Shown: positions 7,141 to 12,872 of the stretch, piece by piece
Layout: each line of letters starts with the position of its first letter
Position numbering within the stretch: the first letter of the stretch is position 1
Made by a program: the position numbers and the translations under genes
The notes under the pieces: generated by a model
Seen by the model: only the letters and a program-made list of their open reading frames with translations
The model's database searches: none
Told to the model about the DNA's origin: nothing
Source of the DNA: an uncultured Lachnospiraceae bacterium
GTDB lineage: Bacteria > Bacillota > Clostridia > Lachnospirales > Lachnospiraceae
Assembly (NCBI GenBank): GCA_947631075.1
Contig: CANRJU010000018.1
Location: 1 to 18,574 of the forward strand
Direction of reading: 5' to 3'
DNA length: 18,574 nucleotides

Positions 7141-7542
7141 TCAAGGCAATTTCTTGGATGGGCGGCGCTGTTCCAGAATTTCTTCCAGTTCCCGGTACTG
7201 CTCCTCGGTCAGCTCGGCATTTTGCAAAAGCGCCGCCATTGCGTTTTTTCCATTGCCCCCAAAATAGCTATCCACAAATTTCCGGCTTTTCTCCTTCTGG
7301 CAGTCCTCTCTTGATTTTTCCACAGTATAATGATATACCCTTGAATCGTGTTCATCTACCGTGTAGCTTAGCACGCCCTTCTGCCACAGGCGGTTCAGCA
7401 GGACGCGCACCATCCGGGGAGACATATCCGATGTTTCCCGCATTTTCTGGATTACTTCCCTTGCCGTCATAGTCCCGCTTCCCGCCCAAAAGATTTCCAT
7501 AATCCGCCACTCGCTCTGGCTGGGTGTTGTTTCTTTTTCCAT
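7141..7542 (-). CDS. blaI: BlaI/MecI/CopY family transcriptional repressor
   Basis: A 133-residue winged-helix repressor of the BlaI/MecI family. The N-terminal P-S-Q-S-E-W-R-I-M-E-I-F-W and T-A-R-E-V-I-Q-K-M, then the recognition region S-P-R-M-V-R-V-L-L-N-R-L and K-G-V-L-S-Y-T-V-D-E wing are all present. A helical dimerisation tail follows (F-V-D-S-Y-F-G-G region and E-L-T-E-E-Q-Y-R-E-L-E-E-I-L). The family is inactivated by M56 proteases of the BlaR1 type; one is at 1911-3161. GAGGTGG at 7550-7556 and ATG 7542 set the start. It is the last gene of a minus-strand unit with the two tandem unknown genes. I could not find a TACA-n-TGTA operator near the candidate promoters. Confidence 0.9.
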   Translation of the reverse strand: MEKETTPSQSEWRIMEIFWAGSGTMTAREVIQKMRETSDMSPRMVRVLLNRLWQKGVLSYTVDEHDSRVYHYTVEKSREDCQKEKSRKFVDSYFGGNGKNAMAALLQNAELTEEQYRELEEILEQRRPSKKLP

Positions 7543-7556
7543 TTTCAAGCCACCTC

Positions 7557-7599
7557 GTTTTCCGAAGGAAAATGCCTGCCATGCCTGCATGGCTTGCGC
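7557..7599 (-). repeat. 43-bp direct repeat in intergenic leader, copy next to blaI
   Basis: Identical over 43 bases to 8455-8497. Each copy lies just upstream (minus sense) of a Shine-Dalgarno sequence, before blaI here and before the second tandem gene there. It contains the palindrome GCCATGC-ct-GCATGGC. The offset (898) differs from the 909-bp gene repeat, so this leader duplicated or shifted separately. Confidence 0.8.
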
Positions 7600-7620
7600 T
7601 TGTGCAAAAGCATTTTCCTT
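7565..7620 (-). promoter_or_regulatory. Nested hairpin between tandem unknown gene and blaI
   Basis: The outer arms AAGGAAAATGC (7565-7575) and GCATTTTCCTT (7610-7620) are perfect 11-bp inverted repeats. Inside lies GCCATGC (7578-7584) / GCATGGC (7587-7593). Neither is followed by a T-run in minus sense, so it is more likely an RNA processing, stability or translation element than a terminator. Confidence 0.5.
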
Positions 7621-7624
7621 TATT

Positions 7625-8440
7625 TTATATTTGCAAATCAAAATTATTGCCTACCACAACCGGATTTTTAGCCTGATCAGACGGTCCCTGCGATTCTTCC
7701 TTTGCCGCATTGATAATGGTCTGTATATCGTCATTGTCAAAATATATTTTCCCATCGTCTGAATTTTCCAGCTTTTCCGAAAGCAGTTTTTCAGCCTTAT
7801 CCTGTGCGGTATCAGATTGAGAAACAATGCCGTCCGGCTCTTGTTTTTCTTCCTTCTTTTTTGCTTCCTCGGCTTTTTCTTCTAGCTGTTCTGCAAGCTC
7901 CTTCGACTTTTTACGGGCTTTTTCGCGCATTTTCTCTATATGCTTTTTAGTATTTTCCTCTGCCTCCTTGCGAAGTTTTTCATTCAGTTTATCCTTTCTT
8001 ACGCTAAAAGCAATGCAAGTGTATTTTCCATTCGCGTCAATATAACTATGTTGATATACCGTAGTAAATCCCACAGCTTTATCATAATTATCCACTATTT
8101 TTGTCATTTTTTCAACCCCGCCAATCAATTCTTTCATTTTCTTTTCCGTTGCGGGATCATTCTGCATTTTCTCCAAAATTTTCGGATCGATTGTCAGCGT
8201 TTTACCAGTCTTATCGGTCGCGTAGCTGCTTCCCATCCGAAATTCCACGCTGGGCGCAAGTTTTTCCAATTTCTTCATGTACTCCGCCGTGCTTTTTGTC
8301 TTGCTGCCAGAGGAATTTTTCTGCACAGCCATTGTGTCAGATGCTTCCTTTTTTGCCGCATCTTGCTTTTTAGCCGTTTCCTGTTTTTGCAGCGCATAGG
8401 TGTTCTTATACACATTGTTGTAAATGCTGTTAATCTCCAT
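7625..8440 (-). CDS. Unknown-function protein, tandem copy B
   Basis: A 271-residue soluble protein with no signal peptide. Order: a short N-terminus with an I-x-N-x-Y pattern, a Lys/Ser-rich linker (about 15-55), a core domain (about 65-165) with K-T-L-T-I-D-P-K-I-L-E-K-M-Q-N-D-P and Y-I-D-A-N-G-K-Y, a highly charged coiled coil (about 165-215), and a C-terminal block with Y-F-D-N, I-I-N-A-A-K-E-E and N-F-D-L-Q-I. The start ATG 8440 has AAGGAGG (8448-8454). The core and both ends are shared with copy A and with 12873-13676; a shorter core match occurs in 10033-11262 and 11284-12015. It resembles clostridial DUF6033/DUF3879-type proteins only from memory. Function unknown; possibly a flagellar export substrate (inference). 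Confidence 0.85.
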   Translation of the reverse strand: MEINSIYNNVYKNTYALQKQETAKKQDAAKKEASDTMAVQKNSSGSKTKSTAEYMKKLEKLAPSVEFRMGSSYATDKTGKTLTIDPKILEKMQNDPATEKKMKELIGGVEKMTKIVDNYDKAVGFTTVYQHSYIDANGKYTCIAFSVRKDKLNEKLRKEAEENTKKHIEKMREKARKKSKELAEQLEEKAEEAKKKEEKQEPDGIVSQSDTAQDKAEKLLSEKLENSDDGKIYFDNDDIQTIINAAKEESQGPSDQAKNPVVVGNNFDLQI

Positions 8441-8454
8441 ATTCAAACCTCCTT

Positions 8455-8497
8455 GTTTTCCGAAGGAAAATGCCTGCCATGCCTGCATGGCTTGCGC
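8455..8497 (-). repeat. 43-bp direct repeat in intergenic leader, copy before tandem gene B
   Basis: Identical to 7557-7599. In minus sense it follows a GAGGC-aaa-GCCTC hairpin (8510-8523) and precedes AAGGAGG for gene B. Here the outer GGAAAATGC arm lacks the partner found in the other copy, so only the inner GCCATGC/GCATGGC hairpin can form. Confidence 0.8.
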
Positions 8498-8533
8498 CCA
8501 CGCAGGAGCAGAGGCTTTGCCTCCTCCTTTATT

Positions 8534-9349
8534 TTATATTTGCAAATCAAAATTATTGCCTGCTACAACCGGATTTTTTGCCTGATCAGACTGTCCCTGC
8601 GCTTCTTCTTTTGCCGCATCAATAAAAATCTTCATTTCCTCATTATCAAAATAAATCTCGCCATCGTCCGAATTTTCCAACTTTTCCGAGAGCAGTTTTT
8701 CAGCCTTAGCCTGTGCGGTATCAGATTGAGAAACAATGCCGTCCGGCTCTTGTTTTTCTTCCTTCTTTTTTGCTTCCTCGGCTTTTTCTTCTAGCTGTTC
8801 TGCAAGCTCCTTCGACTTTTTACGGGCTTTTTCGCGCATTTTCTCTATATGCTTTTTAGTATTTTCCTCTGCCTCCTTGCGAAGTTTTTCATTCAGTTTA
8901 TCCTTTCTTACGCTAAAAGCAATGCAAGTGTATTTTCCATTCGCGTCAATATAACTATGTTGATATACCGTAGTAAATCCCACAGCTTTATCATAATTAT
9001 CCACTATTTTTGTCATTTTTTCAACCCCGCCAATCAATTCTTTCATTTTCTTTTCCGTTGCGGGATCATTCTGCATTTTCTCCAAAATTTTCGGATCGAT
9101 TGTCAGCGTTTTACCAGTCTTATCGGTCGCGTAGCTGCTTCCCATCCGAAATTCCACGCTGGGCGCAAGTTTTTCCAATTTCTTCATGTACTCCGCCGTG
9201 CTTTTTGTCTTGCTGCCAGAGGAATTTTTCTGCACAGCCATTGTGTCAGATGCTTCCTTTTTTGCTACATCTTGCTTTTTAGCCGTTTCCTGTTTTTGCG
9301 ACGCATATGTGTTTTCATATACGTTGTTGTAAATGCTGTTAATCTCCAT
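8534..9349 (-). CDS. Unknown-function protein, tandem copy A
   Basis: First gene of the minus-strand unit, 271 residues, same layout as copy B: I-x-N-x-Y N-terminus, linker, P-x-x-L-E-K-M-Q-N-D-P core with D-A-N-G-K, charged coiled coil, conserved N-F-D-L-Q-I end. It differs from B mainly in the first 30 and last 45 residues, for example E-E-M-K-I-F-I-D-A-A-K in place of D-D-I-Q-T-I-I-N-A-A-K. The start at 9349 has GGAGG (9355-9359) five bases upstream; longer frames into the leader are not supported. Transcription probably comes from the sigma-28-like promoter at 9701-9726 through a hairpin-rich leader. No membrane segment or catalytic motif is visible. Function unknown. Confidence 0.85.
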   Translation of the reverse strand: MEINSIYNNVYENTYASQKQETAKKQDVAKKEASDTMAVQKNSSGSKTKSTAEYMKKLEKLAPSVEFRMGSSYATDKTGKTLTIDPKILEKMQNDPATEKKMKELIGGVEKMTKIVDNYDKAVGFTTVYQHSYIDANGKYTCIAFSVRKDKLNEKLRKEAEENTKKHIEKMREKARKKSKELAEQLEEKAEEAKKKEEKQEPDGIVSQSDTAQAKAEKLLSEKLENSDDGEIYFDNEEMKIFIDAAKEEAQGQSDQAKNPVVAGNNFDLQI

Positions 9350-9354
9350 ATAAT

Positions 9355-9530
9355 CCTCCATTCCGGAGCGTTTACGCGACGGGGCGATGAGAAAACTGCG
9401 TATGCAGTTTCTCATCTGCCATCCATAGCGAACTATGTTCGCTTTACTATTCTGTGACGCTCCGGCACAAATAGTCAATGTGAACATAGTTCACATCGTG
9501 AAACAATAAGCTATCGAGCTTATTTTTCGC
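9355..9530 (-). promoter_or_regulatory. Hairpin/Shine-Dalgarno leader module, copy 2 with palindromic insertion
   Basis: Reading minus, AATAAGCT-cgat-AGCTTATT (9505-9524) comes first, as in the copy at 9969-10027, and the end CGCTCCGGAATGGAGG (9355-9370) is also shared. Between them sits about 130 bases of stacked palindromes: ATGTGAAC-ata-GTTCACAT (9478-9496), ACTATT...AATAGT (9446-9475), GCGAAC-tat-GTTCGC (9428-9442) and a 13-bp stem 9386-9399/9404-9416. CCGGAGCGT (9363-9371) and ACGCTCCGG (9457-9465) also pair. The result is a highly structured 5' leader before tandem gene A. Confidence 0.6.
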
Positions 9531-9558
9531 ACTAGCCTTCTTAGCTTTCTTCATTTTT

Positions 9559-9682
9559 TCACAATAATTTCAGCAGTTTCACCCACCAGCTATCCTCGGC
9601 TATCGTAGGGAATCCTCGCTACAGGCCTCTCCCCGCCCGACTCGTAGTAGCAGGAGTAACCGAATCCAGCCACGCCGGGCGC
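9559..9682 (-). pseudogene. Decayed 3' fragment of a second M56 (blaR1-like) gene
   Basis: In minus sense this stretch closely matches the last about 120 bases of the M56 gene (3039-3161). It encodes P-G-V-A-G-F-G-Y-S-C-Y-Y-E-S-G-G-E-R-P-V-A-R-I-P-Y-D before a two-base loss and an early stop; the final AAACTGCTGAAATTATTGTGA is almost intact at DNA level. It is joined directly to a promoter (9701-9726) that matches the M56 promoter. The ancestral arrangement was therefore promoter plus full M56 gene, and nearly the whole coding region has been deleted. It shows that the minus-strand unit once carried its own M56 protease together with blaI. Confidence 0.85.
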
Positions 9683-9700
9683 CGTGTCATTTCACTATAT

Positions 9701-9726
9701 ATATCGGAAGAATTTTAAGAATGTTA
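9701..9726 (-). promoter_or_regulatory. Sigma-28 (SigD)-like promoter P2, tandem gene/blaI unit
   Basis: On the minus strand: TAAC (9726-9723), 15 bases, CCGATAT (9707-9701). Flanks match P1 (1846-1871) over about 50 bases, including AACAAACATTAACATT and AAAATTC. The M56 remnant follows immediately, so the promoter now drives a leader into tandem gene A, B and blaI. Confidence 0.65.
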
Positions 9727-9775
9727 ATGTTTGTTCCTAAAAAATTTTGTCATATCAGACAAGAGGCATGCAGAG

Positions 9776-9892
9776 ATGCTCGACGATGTGATTAAAGCGT
9801 CTGCCAATAATCAAACGCCCTCAATCAAGATGGTTACAAACTTGCGTTCATTACCTTTTCGCATAATAAAAAGGGCGATTCACATAATTTGA
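9776..9892 (+). CDS. Doubtful small ORF or gene remnant in the gap before the long unknown gene
   Basis: ATG 9776 opens 38 codons (M-L-D-D-V-I-K-A-S-A-N-N-Q-T-P-S-I-K and on) to TGA 9890-9892, and the frame is open further upstream. There is no ribosome-binding site and I recognise no family, so it may be a leftover of a deleted gene. The rest of the gap 9727-10032 holds a weak promoter-like stretch (TATAAA 9918-9923) and the leader hairpin. Confidence 0.15.
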   Translation: MLDDVIKASANNQTPSIKMVTNLRSLPFRIIKRAIHII

Positions 9893-9968
9893 CTTTCTGT
9901 TGAAAAAAATCTGTCGATATAAAAAGCAGAGATGCAGGAAGAAAAATCCGAACAACAGAAAGGAGATA

Positions 9969-10027
9969 GTGCGAAAAATAAGCTCGATAGCTTATTTTTT
10001 TCACGCGCAAACGCTCCGGAATGGAGG
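9969..10027 (+). promoter_or_regulatory. Hairpin/Shine-Dalgarno leader module, copy 3 (possible attenuator)
   Basis: The arms 9969-9984 and 9989-10004 pair at 15 of 16 positions (one wobble) around a CGAT loop. The right arm contains TTATTTTTTT, so the hairpin resembles an intrinsic terminator placed about 30 bases before the gene. It ends in CGCTCCGGAATGGAGG, where CTCC can pair with the Shine-Dalgarno GGAG. The same module occurs at 1100-1159 and 9355-9530 (-). Confidence 0.6.
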
Positions 10028-10032
10028 TTAAA

Positions 10033-11262
10033 ATGAGTTTAGGTTTATCCAATTTGACCGATAATTATTATCTGAATTATGTGAATCGCCAACGCAAGTC
10101 GTCAGAGGCAAATTCCAGTATCGGCTTTAATGGCATTTTGGCTGCCAAGGCGACGGAAAATGCCTCAAAAAGCTTCAAGGATATGTGGCAGGCGAGGTTT
10201 CCGGGAGCATATTATCATACGATGGATGCTTATAAAATTTCATCAGGTTCGTGGCAAAGATATGATTTTCCGCATGAGCTGTTTTTTAACGATCAGGTAG
10301 ATGAATCTGTTCTGGAATGGAAGCCAACGGGGGCGGATGCCAAACTGACGGACAGTTCAGTGCAGTCAAGAATCGATTCGACGCTTGGGAAAAAGGCGAT
10401 TGTTGTACCGGCTGCATTAGAAGAAAAGATGAAGAATAATCCCGCGCTTGCACAGAGAGTGATGGCAAAAGTGGAAAGATTGATTATTGGCGATGTGTCC
10501 ATGCTGCCGCCGGACAGAATTTATTCTTATGTAGTTGTACTGGATGAGAATGGAGAAATTGCGCATGCGTGCGGTTCAAGCGGCGGTGGCAATATATCCG
10601 GACCGTCAGAATCGGAGATGCGGCAGTTTGAGGCAGAACAGGCGGCAAAACAGAAACGGAGAATTAAATATATGCAAATAATAGAGGAAAGCGCTTTAGA
10701 GCGCAGTGAGAAACAGGCGCAAGTGAATAAGGAATATTATCAAAATAAGTCGGTAAATAAAGCAAATACGGCAGATGCAAGCTTTGCAGGAAACATGGGC
10801 AAGACCGCAGCAACACAAAACGCTTCGTTTACGCTGCATATTTCCAACGAGGCAGACGGGGAGGCGATTGGTTCCAGTACAGATCGAAGCGGTTCTGTGA
10901 CCGTATATAAGCCGAAAAATTTTGATCCGTCACATCCGGTTTATAAAGTGAAAGCGTGGGACGTTAAAGGCAATGTGACAGCAGAGCGCATGGTGGATAT
11001 TGCAGAGGTTAATCCGAACAGTGCAGATTATCTGGATATGTTCGCCTATTCCAGCCATTTGGCGGATAGTGGAAAATGCCCTGATGCACAGGACGCTTTC
11101 ATAGGCGCAAAGGCAAATTACAATGCTGGCAGCGGGTATTCTTATTTTGATAAAGCAAATTGGTTTGACATTATCAGAGATATGATGCAGATGCAATATG
11201 ATGTTGGTAATTTGGCAGGCTATGCAAAATATAAGCAGTTTTGGGATTTCTTAGGGCGGTGA
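10033..11262 (+). CDS. Unknown-function two-domain protein (long paralogue)
   Basis: A 409-residue soluble protein with no signal peptide. N-terminus N-Y-Y-L-N-Y, then G-F-N-G-I-L-A-A-K-A-T (about 33-44), an S-F-K-D-M-W-Q-A-R-F-P-G-A-Y-Y-H-T-M-D block (about 50-68), and the shared core with V-V-P-A-A-L-E-E-K-M-K-N-N-P and L-D-E-N-G-E (about 115-185). An E-M-R-Q-F-E-A-E-Q-A-A-K helix follows, then a Ser/Thr-rich linker and a separate C-terminal domain (about 290-409) with Y-K-P-K-N-F-D-P-S-H-P-V-Y-K-V-K and W-F-D-I-I-R-D-M-M-Q. Start ATG 10033 has GGAGG five bases upstream; ATG 10021 overlaps the Shine-Dalgarno. The gene is followed 21 bases later by a shorter paralogue lacking the C-terminal domain. 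I recall a DUF3879-like family from Eubacterium rectale but cannot confirm it. Function unknown. Confidence 0.85.
   Translation: MSLGLSNLTDNYYLNYVNRQRKSSEANSSIGFNGILAAKATENASKSFKDMWQARFPGAYYHTMDAYKISSGSWQRYDFPHELFFNDQVDESVLEWKPTGADAKLTDSSVQSRIDSTLGKKAIVVPAALEEKMKNNPALAQRVMAKVERLIIGDVSMLPPDRIYSYVVVLDENGEIAHACGSSGGGNISGPSESEMRQFEAEQAAKQKRRIKYMQIIEESALERSEKQAQVNKEYYQNKSVNKANTADASFAGNMGKTAATQNASFTLHISNEADGEAIGSSTDRSGSVTVYKPKNFDPSHPVYKVKAWDVKGNVTAERMVDIAEVNPNSADYLDMFAYSSHLADSGKCPDAQDAFIGAKANYNAGSGYSYFDKANWFDIIRDMMQMQYDVGNLAGYAKYKQFWDFLGR
10613..10728 (+). repeat. 116-bp near-identical segment shared by the two paralogues, copy 1
   Basis: Differs from 11852-11967 at only five positions, all A/G changes, while the genes differ much more upstream. 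It encodes the E-M-R-Q-F-E-A-E-Q-A-A-K to E-K-Q-A-x-V-N helix. This points to local gene conversion or strong constraint. Confidence 0.85.
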
Positions 11263-11283
11263 TGAGAAAGGAGGCGTTGCGCT

Positions 11284-12015
11284 ATGCAGATTAACGCTGA
11301 ATATCCTATGAGTAATGCGCCATATGATATTAGACATAAGCAGGATAATGGTATTGACTTCAATGGCGTTTTGGCTGCCAAGGCGACGAAAAATACTAAA
11401 AAAACAGCGTATAGTTTCAAAGATATGTGGCAGGCGAGATTTCCAGGAGCATATTATCATACAATGGATGCATCAAATATTCCAATGGGTACATGGTGCA
11501 GAAATGATTATCCGTTTGAGAAGTTTTTTCAAAATGATGTGGATGAATCAATTTTGGATTGGAAACCCGATGGCTTAGATCCTGCTATGGATTCATCTGG
11601 TGTTCAGGCAAAATTACAATCTATCAGGGGACAAAAAGCAATTGTTGTTCCTGCCGCGTTAGAAGAAAAAATGAGAAATAACCCAGCGCTGGCACAAAGG
11701 ATAATGGATAAAATTGAAAACTACATTGTAACGGATGAGGCAAAGACGCCAAATAGAATATGCTCTTATTTGATAGTTTTGGATGAAAATGGGGAAATTG
11801 CACGTTGCAGGGCTTCCAGTGGTGGCGGTGAATTGAGCGTTCCGTCAGAAGCGGAGATGCGGCAGTTTGAGGCAGAACAGGCGGCAAAACGGAAACGAAG
11901 AATTAAATATATGCAAATAATAGAGGAAAGCGCTTTAGAGCGCAGTGAGAAGCAGGCACGAGTGAATGAATTGCCAAGGTACATTTCAGATATAAAGTAT
12001 TTTAAGAGGAGGTAG
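11284..12015 (+). CDS. Unknown-function protein (short paralogue, C-terminal domain absent)
   Basis: A 243-residue paralogue of the preceding gene: F-N-G-V-L-A-A-K-A-T (about 26-36), S-F-K-D-M-W-Q-A-R-F-P-G-A-Y-Y-H-T-M-D-A, the core with V-V-P-A-A-L-E-E-K-M-R-N-N-P and L-D-E-N-G-E, then the M-R-Q-F-E-A-E-Q-A-A-K helix. It stops soon after this helix with a basic tail (Y-F-K-R-R), where the longer paralogue continues for about 170 residues. AAAGGAGG (11267-11274) sets ATG 11284. It lies 21 bases after the long gene and four bases before the coiled-coil gene, so the three form an operon. It may be a natural short form or a truncation. Function unknown. Confidence 0.85.
   Translation: MQINAEYPMSNAPYDIRHKQDNGIDFNGVLAAKATKNTKKTAYSFKDMWQARFPGAYYHTMDASNIPMGTWCRNDYPFEKFFQNDVDESILDWKPDGLDPAMDSSGVQAKLQSIRGQKAIVVPAALEEKMRNNPALAQRIMDKIENYIVTDEAKTPNRICSYLIVLDENGEIARCRASSGGGELSVPSEAEMRQFEAEQAAKRKRRIKYMQIIEESALERSEKQARVNELPRYISDIKYFKRR
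11852..11967 (+). repeat. 116-bp near-identical segment shared by the two paralogues, copy 2
   Basis: Partner of 10613-10728 with five differences; it ends shortly before the short paralogue's unique basic tail. Homology stops here, where the longer gene carries on into its linker and second domain. Confidence 0.85.
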
Positions 12016-12019
12016 AGGA

Positions 12020-12538
12020 ATGAATACGAAAACAATGGAAGGGCTCGTGGGAGCAAAAACAAATATGGAAATGGTAAATACGCCTTTTCGTGTCTATAAG
12101 CAAGCAAAACTCAATGACGACACGGAGACAATGGAACGGGCAATGGGATATATGAATGATTTTTCGGGAAAAGCAGAGTCGTATAAAGTGAAAGCGGACG
12201 AAGGAACGAAAGAGGAAGCAAAAGAAGCAAGGGAAAAAGCCGAGCTAGAACGCAAAAAGGCAATCGAAAAACGCAGAGAAGAACGCGAAGATTTAGAGAA
12301 AAAGCTGGAAGAAAGCAGAGCTAAAAATGCAGAGAGTAAAGTGGATTCGGTTGAAATCAGCGAGGATGGCAAAGCGTTACAAAAAGAAGCTGTGACAGAG
12401 GAAACTGTGGATACAGAAGTGCAAAGCCAAAAGCCTGCGGTGCAAGAACCAGTTACATATGTAAAGATAGATGCCAACATTGTGGAAACTGCACCGATGA
12501 AAGAAATGAAAGGTGCATCGATAAATTGTTCGGTATAG
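12020..12538 (+). CDS. Coiled-coil protein of unknown function
   Basis: A 172-residue hydrophilic protein. The N-terminal quarter has an N-T-P-F-R-V-Y-K-Q-A-K pattern and an E-T-M-E-R-A-M-G-Y-M-N-D-F repeat-like helix. Residues about 55-110 are a continuous Glu/Lys/Arg-rich coiled coil, followed by an acidic tail and a short conserved-looking end. There is no signal peptide, membrane segment or catalytic motif. GAGGAGG (12006-12012) overlaps the end of the preceding gene, so it is the third gene of that operon. I recall similar uncharacterised coiled-coil proteins in Lachnospiraceae. A partner, chaperone or export-related role is conceivable but unsupported beyond its neighbours. Confidence 0.8.
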   Translation: MNTKTMEGLVGAKTNMEMVNTPFRVYKQAKLNDDTETMERAMGYMNDFSGKAESYKVKADEGTKEEAKEAREKAELERKKAIEKRREEREDLEKKLEESRAKNAESKVDSVEISEDGKALQKEAVTEETVDTEVQSQKPAVQEPVTYVKIDANIVETAPMKEMKGASINCSV

Positions 12539-12556
12539 TTACAAAAAGATATTTGA

Positions 12557-12733
12557 GAGAAATATCTAAAAAAGCGGGCGCAGGTGAAAAAACAGCAGCA
12601 GGAAATCTTGAATAAAGAAATTGCTAAGCAGAAACAGGAACGAAACCGATCACTGCAATCATGGAATAATGAAAAGCTATTGGCAAAAGCGTCTAAGACT
12701 TATGAAGCAAATGTTATAACAGAAATTTACTAA
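12557..12733 (+). pseudogene. Decayed coding fragment (C-terminal end of a lost helical protein)
   Basis: An open frame from just after TGA 12554-12556 to TAA 12731-12733 encodes K-Y-L-K-K-R-A-Q-V-K-K-Q-Q-Q-E-I-L-N-K-E-I-A and on to a T-Y-E-A-N-V-I-T-E-I-Y end. It has the amino-acid make-up of a real helical tail like those of its neighbours but no convincing start; a GTG at 12584 lacks a good ribosome-binding site. I read it as the 3' remnant of another family member. The rest of the gap 12539-12872 holds promoter P3. Confidence 0.5.
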
Positions 12734-12783
12734 GGATACAAGAAAAAAGGGAGTTATCAGCAAAAAATAAAGGAAACAAACAT

Positions 12784-12810
12784 TAACATTTTACATATTA
12801 TCTCCGATAT
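12784..12810 (+). promoter_or_regulatory. Sigma-28 (SigD)-like promoter P3
   Basis: TAAC (12784-12787), 16 bases, CCGATAT (12804-12810). The upstream AACAAACATTAACATT is the same as in P1 and P2, and a G-A-A-x-x-G-A/G-A-C-G-G-like match continues beyond the start site. Drives the third homologue of the tandem genes; the leader carries GCACT-cttagc-AGTGC (12833-12848). Confidence 0.6.
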
Positions 12811-12872
12811 ATATTTTGAATGGAACGGATAGCACTCTTAGCAGTGCGGATTTTAAAGTAGGAGATGATAGT

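Larger units (their letters stand above)
7625..9349 (-). repeat. 909-bp tandem gene duplication (copies B and A)
   Basis: Starts and stops of the two genes are both offset by exactly 909 bases. From about 7801 to 8356, and correspondingly 8710 to 9265, I see no base difference. The ends outside this core differ at many positions, including a run of changed codons near each 3' end. An identical core between diverged flanks suggests gene conversion or very recent recombination. Confidence 0.9.

Noticed and set aside
7077..7472. Plus-strand frame opposite blaI
   Set aside because: blaI on the minus strand has a clear winged-helix pattern and start; the plus frame is Pro/Ser-rich and unrecognisable.
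7940..9457. Phe/Ser-rich plus-strand frames across the tandem genes
   Set aside because: They mirror Lys/Glu-rich coding on the minus strand, repeat with the same 909-bp period and have no ribosome-binding sites.
9560..9735. A small non-autonomous transposon (promoter plus M56 tail)
   Set aside because: The ends show no terminal inverted repeats or target duplications; inverted duplication with internal deletion explains it better.
9910..9923. TCGATATA before the long unknown gene as a fifth sigma-28 promoter
   Set aside because: There is no TAAA/TAAC-like -35 at 14-16 bases and the first C is missing; it is too weak to list.
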